Assembly: GCF_028769735.1 (NCBI RefSeq)
Contig: NC_088171.1
Span: 57,319,613-57,383,612, forward strand
Origin: Zonotrichia leucophrys gambelii
Taxonomy: Eukaryota > Chordata > Aves > Passeriformes > Passerellidae
Direction of reading: 5' to 3'
DNA length: 64,000 nucleotides
In this document: in pieces, positions 36,854 through 48,566 of the stretch
Layout: every line of letters begins with the position of its first letter
Numbering within the stretch: position 1 is the first letter of the stretch
The notes under the pieces: model-generated
What the model was told of the DNA's origin: nothing
Database searches by the model: none
Seen by the model: only the letters and a program-made list of their open reading frames with translations
Program-made: the position numbers and the translations under genes

Positions 36854-38104
36854 GTCAGATTTGGACACATCTAAGCTTTAACAGTTCTCCAGCAGACTAT
36901 AATGCATCATAACCCAGAAAACAAACAAAAAAAAATCTCAGTTCATAAAAAAACCTCGAAGGGGATCTGAAAGAGGAAAAAAAAATAGGATATCACACAG
37001 ATCTGCTTTCATGTACATGCCAGCTAGCCTTTATCCTACTATCTTTAGGATTGTCTAAAAATAGCCACTAACATCTAACAGTACTCTAGACAAATATTCT
37101 AGTTACAAGCTACCTTACTAGTACCTGAATTGTGACCAAAAACCTTAGGAATGTTTGCCTTATCTGCTATTGTTTCCAATCCTGCCAGTTACACTGCTTT
37201 ACAAATATAGAACTGAATATGGAAGTTGAGGAAAACTATGAGCAGAAATTATGAGCTTTAATAAACACATTTTTACCTTCCTACTGAGCACAGTAGGTAA
37301 AGGCAAACTGAAGCATGGTCACTTTTTCAGTCCCACTGGGCCAAATAGTCAAATCAAGGGAAGGACACAATGTGGACCACTGAGACAGAGCAAAAATTAA
37401 TGCAAAAAAAACCCTAAACAACCTATTCAGTTATAATAGACCATTTCCAAAAATATACAGAGTTGAAGGGCTAAACTTTTGACATATGAACAATGGATAA
37501 AATGAAAATGAACAGCTGGAAAATATATTCAAAATTAGCATATTTCTGTGTATTATCTTGGACATCAGTTCAAATCCAATTAAATTCACTGCTAACACTA
37601 AAAATTACCTCAGTGGCTTTGGAGACGAATCTGATTGACTCCAGCTTTTTATACTGATATATATACAGCAACTTAACTCTAGCTAATGGAATCCCTTAGG
37701 GATTTTTGAAAGGCAAAGGGCTAAGTACCCTCAACTTTCCTGAGAGGGGGTGCTTATCATTCCACACAGTATTATCTCCCATCTATGAGAAAAGAACAAA
37801 ACTTGGTATGTAAGCGCTGGCTTCTGCTGAACTGAATTCCACATCTTGCAAGCCTTTTTTGTACTGAAGTTTGGGCTGTGAAAGCAAACTGCTTAGCTAT
37901 CTATTTTGGATTACAAGTTACAACAAAGAAAAAAAATAGTAGTGGGACAGTATTGATTTATTGGCTAGTAGAAGGCAAGGTGTTGATGCTTAGCCACAAT
38001 TCCCTGCTGTTAAAGAGCCACTCTAAAATGGAATGGACTGACAAAATAACCTGATTTTGAACCATTAGCCAACATGTCTTATTTAGACCAGTCAGTAACT
38101 GTTA
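36854..38104. other. Non-coding stretch, nothing recognised
   Basis: AT-rich. No poly(T) run lies just downstream of the minus-strand ORF at 38105, which argues against a recent A-tailed retrocopy there. Confidence 0.5.
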
Positions 38105-38626
38105 CTAGGACATCAGTCCACAACAAATGTTTATGTTTGGACTGAATGAATTGCAGGATATTAGATGGCAAAACAGTACTGTATCTATCTTTGCATTTCC
38201 TTGGATACTGCAACAAAACAGTCTAAAAAAGCAGTTGGAATGACTCTTGAACTGAATATGTTCTAGTTTTAGAAGCTGTGCTTTGGAAGGAATGCACAAA
38301 AATCTTCTCCAGGAATATCTGAGAAGGAATTTTTCATTTATTTCAAGGAGAATCCCACATAGTGGTTGACATTTTTCTTCAACATTTAAGATGTTCTCAA
38401 GACATTCTACACAGATCCTTTTATACAGATGGTACAAAAACCAACTGTATACTTCACCACAGATTTTCATTTGCTGCTTTTCAGTGGTAGTAACAAATTT
38501 ATAGACATCTTGCAGTTCTTTCAGCATTCCAGGAAGTATTTTCTGCCACTCAAGAAAAACAGAACACATTCTGTTAAAAGTGTCTTGGTAAGTCTCAGCT
38601 ACATGCCCTTTGTATTTATTCACCAT
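38105..38626 (-). CDS. Unidentified 173-codon ORF, possible host exon or retrocopy
   Basis: This is the longest frame that is not an antisense shadow of a repeat. It starts at an ATG in a good context (A at -3, G at +4: ACAAGATGG); the frame is closed by TGA eight codons upstream. The first 135 residues read like a soluble, mostly helical protein rich in Lys, Glu and Leu, with segments FLEWQKILPGMLKELQD and YSWFLYHLYKRICVECLEN; several Cys and Trp are spaced through it. The last 40 residues are less convincing and may be read-through past a lost splice donor. I do not recognise the family. No clear donor site was seen; an acceptor-like GCTTCACAG lies 34-42 bases upstream, but its frame meets a stop. 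It could be a single-exon gene, a decayed exon or a retrocopy without a tail. By rough estimate a frame this long arises by chance in about one such window in ten. Confidence 0.4.
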   Translation of the reverse strand: MVNKYKGHVAETYQDTFNRMCSVFLEWQKILPGMLKELQDVYKFVTTTEKQQMKICGEVYSWFLYHLYKRICVECLENILNVEEKCQPLCGILLEINEKFLLRYSWRRFLCIPSKAQLLKLEHIQFKSHSNCFFRLFCCSIQGNAKIDTVLFCHLISCNSFSPNINICCGLMS

Positions 38627-38984
38627 CTTGTTTTTTTCTTGCAGGTTGTTTCAAATGTTCTGTGAAGCAACTCACTTGGCAATGAGCAAGAAGTCCTTAA
38701 ACTAGACTTAATTGCTGATTACAATCAGTGGCATTTGGTTAGCTGATGCATAACAAAGGTGTGCCACCTTGACCAAGCATCAACAGAAGACTACTTTCCC
38801 CAAAAACAAGATCTCCCTGCACAAGGAGGTATGTAAATTGTGCAACCCAGTCTGCAATATATAACACAAGTTTTTTTCTCAAAGGCTAACCTTCTTGACA
38901 AAGTTAGGAACTATTTGTAGAACAAATTTATCTTCACTAAAACCTTGTGCAGTCACTAAGTAACCAGAGTTAAGCTGTCTCTGG
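38627..38984. other. Short spacer without recognised features
   Basis: It lies between the minus-strand ORF and the CR1 pieces. On the minus strand no extended frame joins the ORF at 38105-38626. Confidence 0.45.
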
Positions 38985-39115
38985 ATATGTTAAAAAAAAT
39001 AGTGGATTTGGCACTCAGTGCCATGGTTTAGTTTATGTGGAGGTTTTAGGTTAAGTCATAAATTGGAGTTGATGACCTCAAAGGTCTTTTGCAACCTCGT
39101 TCATTCTGTGATTCT
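38985..39115 (+). mobile_element. CR1 LINE, 3' end, forward orientation
   Basis: Plus-strand CR1 3' end: GGCACTCAGTGCCATGGTTT, then TTGGAGTTGATGACCTCAAA, then CATTCTGTGATTCTGTG, the terminal 8-base repeats. It is strongly 5'-truncated. Its 3' end touches a reverse-oriented CR1 at 39116 with no intervening sequence. Confidence 0.88.
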
Positions 39116-41357
39116 GTGCCTCATGTTTTTGGACTTGGCCATCTATCCAGCCTGTTCAGGTCCCTTTGTACAGGTCTCCTACCCTCCAGCAGATTGGCAC
39201 ATGCTCCCAGCTTGGTCTCATCTGCATATTTACTGATGGTGGACTCAATCCCCTCATCCAGATCACCGGTGAAGATACTGGCCCCAGTACCAACTCCTGG
39301 GGGCCCTCACTAGTGACTGGCCACCAACTGGATATACAGCACTGTTCACCACCATTCTCTGGGCCTGCCAACCAGCCAGTTCTTAACCCAGCAGAGTGCT
39401 CCTGTCCAAGCCATGGGCTGTCAGCTTTTCCAGGAATATGTTGCGGAAGACAGTGTCAAAGGCCTTGCTGAAGTTCAAATAGACAGCATCCACAGGTGGT
39501 CACCTGGTCGTAAAAGGAGATCAGGTTAGTCATCACAACCTACCCCTCCTAAACCCATGCTGGCTGGATCTGATTCCCTGGCTATCCTGAAGGTCCTGTG
39601 ATGGCCCTCAGGGTGATCTGTTGCATAAACTTGCCAGGCACTGAGGTCAGGCTAACAAGACCAGATCCTCTTTCTGGCCCTTCTTGTAGATGGGCATCAC
39701 ACTGGCAAGCTTCCAGTCATCTGGGACCTCCCCATGAGCCAAGACTGCTGGTATATGATGGAGAGTGGCTCTGCAGGCTCATCTGCCAGCTCCTTCATCA
39801 CCCTGGGATGGATCCCATCTGGTCCGATAGATTTGTGAGCATCTAAGTGGCTCAGCAGGCTCTGACTGTCTCCTCCTGCATAACAGAGTGACTATTCTGC
39901 TCTCTGATACCACCTCCCAGCCCAGGAGGCCAGCTGTCCTGAGGGGAACCTGTCTTTCTATTGACAATTGAGGTAAAGAAGATTTTAAGTACCTCTGCCT
40001 TTTCCTTGTCTTTAGTTACTGAATTTATCCACATCATATAGAGAATAGAGGTGGTCCTTGCCCTTCCTTTTGCCATTAATGTATTTCTAAAAACTAATTT
40101 TTGTTTTCCTTCATGGAAGAGGGCAGATTGAGTTCTAACTGGCCTTTTGCTTCTCTAATTTTTTTTTCTACATGACCTAGCAACTCCCTTAAGCATTTCC
40201 TGAGATACCTGACCCTCCTCCCAATGGTGATGCACCCTCTTTTTTTTCTTAGGTCCTTCAAAAGCTCCTTGCCTATCCAGGCCACTCATTTTCCTCATCG
40301 GCTCATCTTTTGGCACATAGAGAATCTGTTACTGTGCCTTCAAGATTTCTGTTTTGAAGCACGCTCATCCTTCCTGGAGTCCTTTTTTTCTAAGGGCTGC
40401 TTTCAAGGTACTCTCAGAATAAATGTCTTAAACAGGTCAAAGTCTGTCCTCCAGAAGTATGATGTGGAAGCTTTATTGATGCCCCTCCTTTTTCAACAAA
40501 GATTGAAAATTCTATAATTTCATGGTCACTGTGCCATAGACAGCTTCCAACCACCACATCTCCCACCAGCCCACCTCTGTTTGCAAATAACAGGTCTAGT
40601 GTAGTTCCTCCCCTTGTAGACTAACTCAACAGCTGTGACAAGAAGTTGTCCTTCATAGACTCTAAGTACCACCTAGACAGCCTCTTCTTTGCTGTGTTGA
40701 GTTCCCAGGAGATATCTGGCAGATTAAAGTCACTTACAAGAACAAGGCCTGGTAATCTTGAAACATCCTCCAGTTGCTTGTAAGATAAGTCATCCACTTC
40801 CTCAGCCTGGCTGGCCGATCTATGGTGGACTCCTACCAGAATGTCAGCCTTGTTGGCCTACCCCCTGACTCTAACCCACAGGCAATCAGCCTTACCATCA
40901 TTAATCTCAATTTCCATGGTGTCAAGAGCCTCCCTAATATAAAGAGACATACCTCCACCTCTTCTCCCTCTCCTGTCTCTTCTAAAGAGCATTTTGCCAG
41001 TGCTCCAGTCCTGTGAGCCATCCTACCACATTTCCATGATGGTGACTACATCACAGCTCCCTTGCAGTACCATGGCTTCCAGCTCCTCTTGTTTGTTACC
41101 CATGCTGCGCGCATTAGCGTACACACACCTTAACTGGGCTACTGATTTCACCCTTGACTGGCTTACCACACTTGGGCTTGTTTCTCAAGAGCACAGTTGC
41201 ATCCCCTTCACCTTCTAACCTAGTTTAAAGCTCTGTTAGTCAGTTCTTCCAATTCATGGGCTAGAATCCTTTTTCCCTGGACAGATAGATGCAGCCCATC
41301 TGGCTCCAACAGGCTAGGTGCCATAAAAGTTGCTCCACAATCAAAGAACCCAAATGT
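39116..41357 (-). mobile_element. CR1 LINE, 2.2 kb, reverse orientation
   Basis: Read from 41357 to 39116 the minus strand runs from the sequence upstream of the endonuclease, through endonuclease and linker, into the reverse transcriptase. Unlike normal CR1 insertions it lacks its 3' end: it stops within the polymerase and has lost the 3' UTR and terminal repeats, so a later deletion or rearrangement must have removed them. It sits directly against a forward CR1 tail. Many stops and frameshifts are present. Confidence 0.93.
39150..41060 (-). pseudogene. CR1 ORF2 (endonuclease-reverse transcriptase), decayed
   Basis: Fragments in several frames: endonuclease-like residues at 40833-41021; the linker (GKELLKDLRKKRG...AKGQLELNL) at 40094-40285; N-terminal reverse-transcriptase residues (VTKDKEKAEVLKIFFTSI) at 39852-40076; motif A as Y-L-N-F-S-K-A-F-D; motif C as Y-A-D-E (39217-39228). 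The protein would nick DNA and copy the element's RNA at the nick. In motif A the catalytic Asp is Asn (codon 39473-39475), and in motif C the second Asp is Glu. Together with the frameshifts this makes it non-functional. Confidence 0.9.
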
Positions 41358-44300
41358 TCATAACCAACATACAGATATTTCACATACAAATGTGAATGAC
41401 ACATCCATGCATACTCTGTTTGAGATGTATGGACTATGCAGGAGCACCTCAGTATGGGTCATGACACTCTACAACTGACTAACTGCGTAAATAATTCAGT
41501 GCCAGTTTTTTCTTCTGGTGACGATAAAATCCCATTTTCATCATAGTAATATACTGCTGTGAGTTTAAATTTCCCAAGGTCTTATTTTCAAGAAAAATAA
41601 TAGCTTACAGCTATTTAATCCATCTAGAGATTACCTAGCAGACCTCAGTATGGGACTGGAATTCACAGGAGCAAGGTAATTAGAGATGTGAAAGACCTAT
41701 TAGACCCCTGGCTTCATTCCTTACAATTTCCTCAGAGAACAGGTATTGATTTCCAATATACTTTGGATTACATCCATAATTACCAAGAGACAAAGAAAAA
41801 AATTAACAGTAGGTCACTTCCTGGAAAGTGGTAAAACTCAGGGCATCTGCTAGAAAGTGAGTCTGCATCTAAGGTCTTGCACTGATCTTTTACAGAAGAT
41901 GTATATACTCAGCTAAAAAAAAATCAGTGCATGTGATAGAAAATAAGAACTCAATGATGAAAGAGTTGTAAGGACTTTTTTGTAAGACAGTATTTTCACT
42001 ACTTGTATTTTCCAAAGAAGGAAAAATAAAGATTTCTGATAGTGCCAGAGCATTATCTAATATGTCTTATTAACCAACATGTTAACTCAAATTAAGACCA
42101 AAACTGAGAGATAGAGACTAAGCTAGTTAATAGTATTTTTAAGAGATTTTAAATTGGGAACAGATGTGAATGATAGCTGCAGAACACATTTTAATAAAAA
42201 CTAAATCTGCAAGGTGAAAATGGTGGGTGAAGAAAATAAGAAGCTCAATTTAAAAAGACTTCAAAATTATTTTAAATCACTTATTTTAATTTCTGAAATG
42301 AAGAGAATGCAATATCTTTGTAATGAGGAAAAGAACAATCTAGAAGGAAGAAAGTTTCACTTGGATTGTAATTTTAAAAAAGTAGTACCTTTCATAAAAT
42401 ATGTCCAAAACCATTAACTTACCAAGCAGTCTCAGAAAAGTCCATGAAAATAGTTTCTTAAGATCTTGAAACAGGTATGTTTTATATATATATAAAGCAA
42501 AAGCAAATGATTGTTGTGTGAATATATGTTAAACCAAAAAGTGATTGAGGAGCATATAGGAACTTAATTCTATTCTAAAATCAGGAACCAGCATTACCAA
42601 AAATATAAATAATCACAAACTTTATAGGAAAAGAAATTGTAGAGCAATTATGCTTAAGGATAATTTTAAAACCAAAACCACATTTGGTTTTTGACTAAAA
42701 AAACAAAGAAACAGAAGTTCTTCAAAGATTTAATGACATAAAATAGAAGAAATAACATAAACAGGAAAAATAATAGACACATAGAGAAAATCAGTTATTT
42801 GCTCAGGAGTATGAAGTAAGTCCATGGATTTGCTAAAGAAGAAAGCCTAAACTGCCTGCCAACATGTCCAGTGCCATATTTAGTCCAGTTTTACTCTTCA
42901 TAATCACACCCAGAATTGAGATTAGACTCATGATCTATGGTGATTAGCAGTGGTGGATTAGTGAGGAAGTAGAAATTCAGAATTACATGTTCTTATTCCT
43001 ATAGCTGCACAGTTTTGGATATTGACAAAAGTAGGTCCTTAACTGAAAAAGTATGTATGTTAGCTATATTTGATGCACTAATAGAGATGTATTGTAAAAC
43101 ATGTATTTTTCAATGCATGATTCATTCAAGAAATCTGTTTCTAGTACCAAAAATATGCACAAGAATTCATTCACACTTGAGATTAGTATGGTTCTTTTTT
43201 CTTTTACTATTGATAAACAAAGGCAAATGAAAGCTATGACCTTACACACACACACTTACATATATTCCAGTTTTAGGATAATTTTAATATTCACAGTAAA
43301 TATTTTAACATCAAAAATAAGATAAATTAGGCAATAAAGAGCTAGCCACAGAAAGAATAAAAATATCAGCCTTGATTACCACTCCCTGTAATAAAAGCTC
43401 AGCTATAAAATAGTGGTCCTGTTGAGTAATTAGAATTTTGTTACTAAAAGATGATGATTTTACCATTTGATATTTTTTCAGGGAAAAAAACCCCAAGAAA
43501 ATGCATTCACAGGAAAAGATGTTGGTGTTTGCATTGTCTGCCTAACTGTTTTTGAAGAAGGATGGTTTCCTTAACTTGAATTAGGGTATGCCAATACAAA
43601 ACTCTTACTCTCGTTAATCAGCACTTAAATTAGTGTTGTTACTCATGACAGAAAGTGGTACTCAGCAGGCTTAAGGGTTCCTGTGTTTAAGTGTAATGGA
43701 ACAGATAGGAGACAGACGAGCTAGACTGTGTAGGGAATGCAGCAAAGGTCTTGTAGATGGATAATGATGTTTACCAGAAACACATATGAAGAAAAATTAA
43801 CAACAGTCATACTTTATGGACTACACACTTAAAAAAAAATTTCACCATATCAATATAAAATGTTTATTGACATGTTTTTAGAGCAGCAACTCACACTGAA
43901 CCAGGCCATGAGCAATTAAAAAAAAAAAGCCTTACTTTTATATATAGGACAGGTAGAATTTCAAGTCTTTACCCAATCAGGGCATATTGGAGCGAATGTC
44001 TTAGTACCCAAGATACTCAAATTCTTTTACAATTATAACTTGAGTAATTATGTTTGAAACATAACAGAAAAATGTTGTTTATTCCATGTGATGTAGGGGT
44101 TTGCATGTGAATGATTTTCACCATTGGAAAAAAAATGTATTCTTATGGTACCAGATTTGATTTGTGATCCTTTCTAAAATACTGCCATAAGAATAGGTAT
44201 TAAAAAATATTCTTAAATTTAAAATAGTTTTTTGTTATATTCAACTCTATATTTGTTTTTCTGGTTGCATTTGGTTAAAATATGATAAAATTACATATCT

Positions 44301-44774
44301 AATAAAACTAGACATTTGGAAAATTTCTTTATATTTTTGTGTAACAAAGAAAAAGAAATTCCCATTAAAAAATAAGTTCTTCTTAACCAACCCTTCCTGA
44401 CCTACTCCAGTCCTGAATATGTGAAGAAGATATAAATTATAACCTAACCAGATCAATTCAAACCACTGAAAAAAGAATATTAAAAAAAAAAATCCAAATT
44501 TTCTACATAGCTGCTTATTATCCACTCACTATCCTATTTATGCTCAAGACTTAAAACATTAGAGTTATTTTCCATTTAACCTCTAAATTAAGGGATTAAC
44601 CTTTCTACTTAGTCTCTTCAAAATCAAAGCTAACTTTTGTTAGGACATATACAAGCTTTCCAAATCTTCATGCTGATGTCTCCTCCAGACCTTCCCCCAA
44701 GACTGCCACAGTGCATTTCAGGGAAGAAAAACATATCTTCACATATCTTGTGATCTTTAATATTTCTGATCAAT
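41358..44774. other. AT-rich non-coding stretch, nothing recognised
   Basis: All frames are under 95 codons. There are short TA and CA dinucleotide runs (near 42480 and 43243) only. No transposon recognised. Confidence 0.5.
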
Positions 44775-45495
44775 GACATACAGCAAGATCACTCACACCC
44801 TCAGCAAGCTGAGTGGTGCAGTTGACACAGTAGAAGGAAAGGATGCCATCCAGAGAGACCTGGACAAACTAGAGAAGTGGACCCATGAGAACCTTGAAGT
44901 CCAGGCACAAGTGTTACACCTGAGTCATGGCAATCCTAGATATTTGTACAGAGAGATGATACCAAGAAGGACTTGGGGGCTCTGGTGGAGGAAAAGCTGG
45001 ACATATGACACCAATGTGTAGTTACATCCTGAAGGCCAACTGCATATCAAAAGTAGTGTGGCCAGCAGGTCTAAAGAGATGATTTTCTTCATCTACTCTG
45101 CCCTGCACATCCCATCTGGAGTGCTGTGTCCTGCTCTGGGTTTCTCAAAATAGGAATGACATGGACTTGTTGAAGCAGGTTCAGCAGAGGGCCATGAAGA
45201 TCACAAGGGCACATAGTGATAGAACAAAAGTTCTGTGGTTTTAAAACTAAAAAAGGAGAGGTTTATTTTAGAAGTTAGGAAGAAGTTCTTTACTCAGGGT
45301 GGTGAGGCACTGGGACAGATTGCCCTGAGAATCTGTGGATTTTGTATCTCTGGAATTCTTCAAGTCCAGGTTGGATGGTAATTTGAGCAACTTGGTCTAG
45401 TGAGTGGCCACCCTGCCCATGGCAGGGAAACTGGAACTAGGCGATATTCAAGGTGCCTCCCCACACCAGCCTTTCTTTAATTCTATTATAAAGTA
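44775..45495 (+). mobile_element. CR1 LINE, 3' part, forward orientation
   Basis: The left end encodes the polymerase region just after motif [21 protein letters not shown], then [20 protein letters not shown], from 44806 on. It continues through AGCAGAGGGCCATGAAGATC and AGGAAGAAGTTCTTTACTCA to CTGCCCATGGCAGGGAAACT, the 3' UTR of a different CR1 subfamily from the 39 kb copy. An internal deletion near 45215-45250 removes part of the coding 3' region. The terminal repeats are not clear. Confidence 0.9.
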
Positions 45496-45569
45496 ATTAT
45501 TTGAAGTTTTCTTGTGAAGTGATTGGCCTAAGAATGAAGGACAGTTCACTTGACCCAGAATACTGAAGA

Positions 45570-45955
45570 TGTAGCAGCATGTCATTCATTGCTGTACATC
45601 TGCAACATGGCAGCAGCTCTCTGGCCACAGAGAGCAAGGCACAATTTCCCCAGGCATTTTCCTGGGGAAGGCTGTGAGAAGATCAGAGAAACGAATGATA
45701 AACAATTCTTATCTTCACTTGCTGCACCTGTTGTTGTGAAAATATGGAATTTGTTTGTTTACCATAGGGTGGTTTCTTAATTGGCCAATGGTGATGGTGT
45801 TTAGCTTGAAGGACCAATTGGGTCCACCGGTATCATGACTGTCTGTAAGAGTGATGGGTTTCTTAATAAGTATAGTATAATAAAGTGATTGATCAGCCTT
45901 CAGAGAATAATGGAGTCAATGCTAATCATTACCTGGCTGGAGGTCTATGACAACA
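45570..45955 (+). mobile_element. ERVK-like LTR
   Basis: It starts TGTAGCAGCATGTC and ends GGTCTATGACAACA. It has AATAAA at 45879-45884 followed by GTGATTGATCAGCCTTC and TGGAGTCAATGC. It is the closest relative of the reverse LTR at 19157-19559 (43-base identical block). Flanks ACTGAAGA and ACTGCAGA are similar and may be a TSD with one change, but their register against the LTR ends is ambiguous. No internal viral sequence adjoins it. Confidence 0.82.
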
Positions 45956-46799
45956 CTGCAGAATTCAGTTTATTGCTCTGAGAGGACTGAAGAATCATGC
46001 TTAGGAGAGCAGTGAAATTTCAGTGACCTTGCATAACCTTCATATCAATCCAGGTGAGAAAAGTAATAAATAACAAAAGAAAGAGCTATAATGAGGGGAA
46101 TGAGGCAGGTACTTCACATGCAAAAAGATTTTAGATAATAGAGTCCAGGCTCTTACAGAAATGAATGCTTGCTCATGTAACTTAGCAAGTAGAAATACAG
46201 TTGTGTGAGGCATGTGGAACGTTTCAGCAAAGGTGTGGCAGGACATCTCACACCCACCGCACAAGTGTTTACCTGCTGTTTACTAACCTGAGTCAGATAA
46301 CTAAAACAGGACAACCTGTCTTGTGGTGAGTTATTTTGGCACCACAGGGTTAACACTTGTTTGGCATCTCCCAATTGCCAATTAAAATCTTACCATTCAA
46401 GTGAGATCTGGTAAGAAAAGCTGGATTTTTGACTGACATCCATTCACTTTACAACTATAAAAGCCATTTCAAACTTTTCCAAAGCAGAAATCTTCTAGAC
46501 ATTTTACTGGGAAAATGTGGAGTTTCTCCCATGAGTAGATGTTGTAGATGGGTAAAACCTTACAAAATAAGGGCCTTGTTACCCTTGCAAAATCATGGCT
46601 CAGGCCTGTTTCTTCAGCTAAGTAGAAAAGGACTATGCAAAGTGACTCAGCTGTATTAGAGGTAGAAAAAAACGTTATATAACTGTTACGTGTTTATGTT
46701 GTGGTTTATGGTTGTTGGTTGAATTACATTTGTTGTGCTTAAATGGAATGCAACTGATCTAAGCCTGTTTACAAAGGCCTAGTATTTGCTATAAAGGAG
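45956..46799. other. Unassigned; may include the left half of an old LTR
   Basis: No gene recognised. The segment 46685-46799 ends in GCTATAAAGG, a TATA-like site interrupted by the LTR at 46800; it resumes at 47408 and reaches CGGTGGTAAGTTACA, so an older LTR may be split here. The evidence is limited to texture. Confidence 0.3.
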
Positions 46800-47402
46800 T
46801 GTCCTGGGGTGACGTTATGATGCTTGTATCCCCATTCATCTGTTCTGTGCCTTTAAGAGCGGCTCTGAAGAGTGGAAGTTTTGTTTGGGTTTCTCTTATC
46901 AGGGACACAGAGAAAAGCGGTGCATAAGGCTGTTTTTTTCACTTCCAGCTTCAGCTTGCTGCTTTTGCTTGCTCTCTTTTTCTGCTCTTGCTTCTGCTCT
47001 GCTTTCTGCCTCTGCTTATTAGCTAGTCTAGCTAAACAGTCCACATTGCTTCCTGGACTGTTTCTCCTCTCCTGTTTCTGTGACCATCTCGAACCTGCTC
47101 TGGACCCGGGAACACTGAAGGTTCAGCTGCAGCAGCTACCCCAGCGCCAGAGGGACTGAGAACAGAGCAACCAGCCCCGAAAGAGACTTTCTGATTTTGT
47201 CATCTTTCTCAGAGCGGTGTCATCGGGTATTGTTCATTTTGTGTGCTGGGGGGTGCGGGGCCAGTCAAATAAACAGGTTCTTTCCACCTCTCTCCGAGGA
47301 ATTTTTTCCCGAACCGGTTGGGGGGAGGGGCCGTGTGGGTTTTGCTTTCTGGAGGGGCCCTCCTTTGCAGATTCTTTAACAAATTTGCCCTAAACCAGGA
47401 CA
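46800..47402 (+). mobile_element. Young-looking solo LTR (603 bp), ERVL-type
   Basis: It has perfect terminal inverted repeats TGTCCTGG (46800-46807) and CCAGGACA (47395-47402) and a perfect 5-base TSD, AGGAG (46795-46799 and 47403-47407). AATAAA is at 47268-47273, followed by a GC-rich U5 (GAACCGGTTGGGGGGAGGGG). CG dinucleotides, which decay quickly in vertebrate DNA, are still common (CTCGAACC, GACCCGGGAA, CCCCAGCGCC). Intact ends, TSD and CpGs point to a fairly recent insertion. No internal viral sequence is present. Confidence 0.93.
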
Positions 47403-48009
47403 AGGAGCTCTCTTTTGCACCTGCTGGGGAGTTTGCATTGCTCTGCTTCATAACAAGCAGGGACTCCTGTTTTGCAGTTACTCCCCCAAAGATTAGATCA
47501 AGGAATCTGTGTACATTGTCCTTTCGGTGGTAAGTTACATCTGACTCCAAATCAATACTATTTCATTTGCTAGTTTTAATATAGGTACGTTGATACAGTG
47601 CACTGTTTTATGTTATGCTCTAATCTAGTAGTAGTTCTTCACTTCCATACTGTGCAGTAAGTAATTACAATTCAGATCTTTCATCTGCTTTCTCTTGTCT
47701 GTTTAATAAATAATGTATTTTTATAAAAAGATATTATTTACCATCATTAGAACTTCTGATTCCTTAAACTGTTGCCAAAATCTGGTGCTAAAACAGGGCT
47801 TGTCCAAAGCTTCCACTTGTCCCATGATAAAAGGTACCAGAAACATTTTTGGCATATGAAAACAGATACAGAAATTATGAGTTAGATTTCATGGTAATAG
47901 ATGAATTGATCTCTTAAAGGGACAATTCTTAGACCTAAAGGCAATAATAGGATTTCCAATGAAAAATATATTGGGTAACAGGATTTAAGGAAAGTTAATA
48001 AATAGTGGG
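47403..48009. other. Spacer, possibly the right half of an older LTR
   Basis: The first 135 bases are richer in GC than the rest and may belong to the LTR-like element interrupted at 46800. The remainder is AT-rich with no recognised feature. Confidence 0.35.
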
Positions 48010-48566
48010 GAAGTAAGGCTCTGTCAAAGGATCTGGACAGGCTGGATACAATTGGCATCAAGGCCAATTGTATGAGGTTCAACAAGATCAAGAGCTGGGT
48101 CCTGGGTCACATCAATGTCATACAGACCTACAGTTCGAGGACAGAGCTCCTGGAAAGCTGCCTGGCAGAAAAGGACATTGGGGTGCTGGTTGGTAGCCAT
48201 CTGAATATAAGCCAGAGTGCACCCAGTTGGCCAAGAAGGCCAATGGCATCCTGGCCTGTATCAGAAATCGTGCAACCAACAGGACCAGGAGTGATCAACC
48301 CTGTACTCAGCACTGAGGCTTCATCTCAAATCTTGTGTTCAGTTCTGGGCCCCTCACTACACGAAGAACATTTTGGTGCTGGAGTGTGTCCAGAGAAGAG
48401 AAACAGAGCTGAAGAAGCATCTGAAGTACAGGACTCATGAGGAGCAGCTGAAGAAGCTGGGGTTGTCTATTCTGGAGAAAAGGAGGCTCTCTACAACTAT
48501 CTGAAAGGAAGATGTAGTGAGGTAGGGATCAGTTTCATCTCTAAAATAACAAGGAATAGAAAAGAG
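48010..48566 (+). mobile_element. CR1 LINE, 3' coding and UTR fragment, forward
   Basis: It contains GGATCTGGACAGGCTGGAT and a frame with LLESCLAEKDIGVLV, the C-terminal part of CR1 ORF2. It continues through CAGTTCTGGGCCCCTCACTA and GAGAAAAGGAGGCTCTC to TAACAAGGAATAG, where it is cut off by the next LTR at 48567. The CR1 does not resume beyond that LTR, so the 3' end was lost. The C-terminal frame is broken by several indels. Confidence 0.9.

Noticed and set aside
38985..41357. Twin-priming inversion of one CR1
   Set aside because: In twin priming the inverted part lies upstream of the 3' tail. Here it lies downstream of the tail, so the geometry is wrong.
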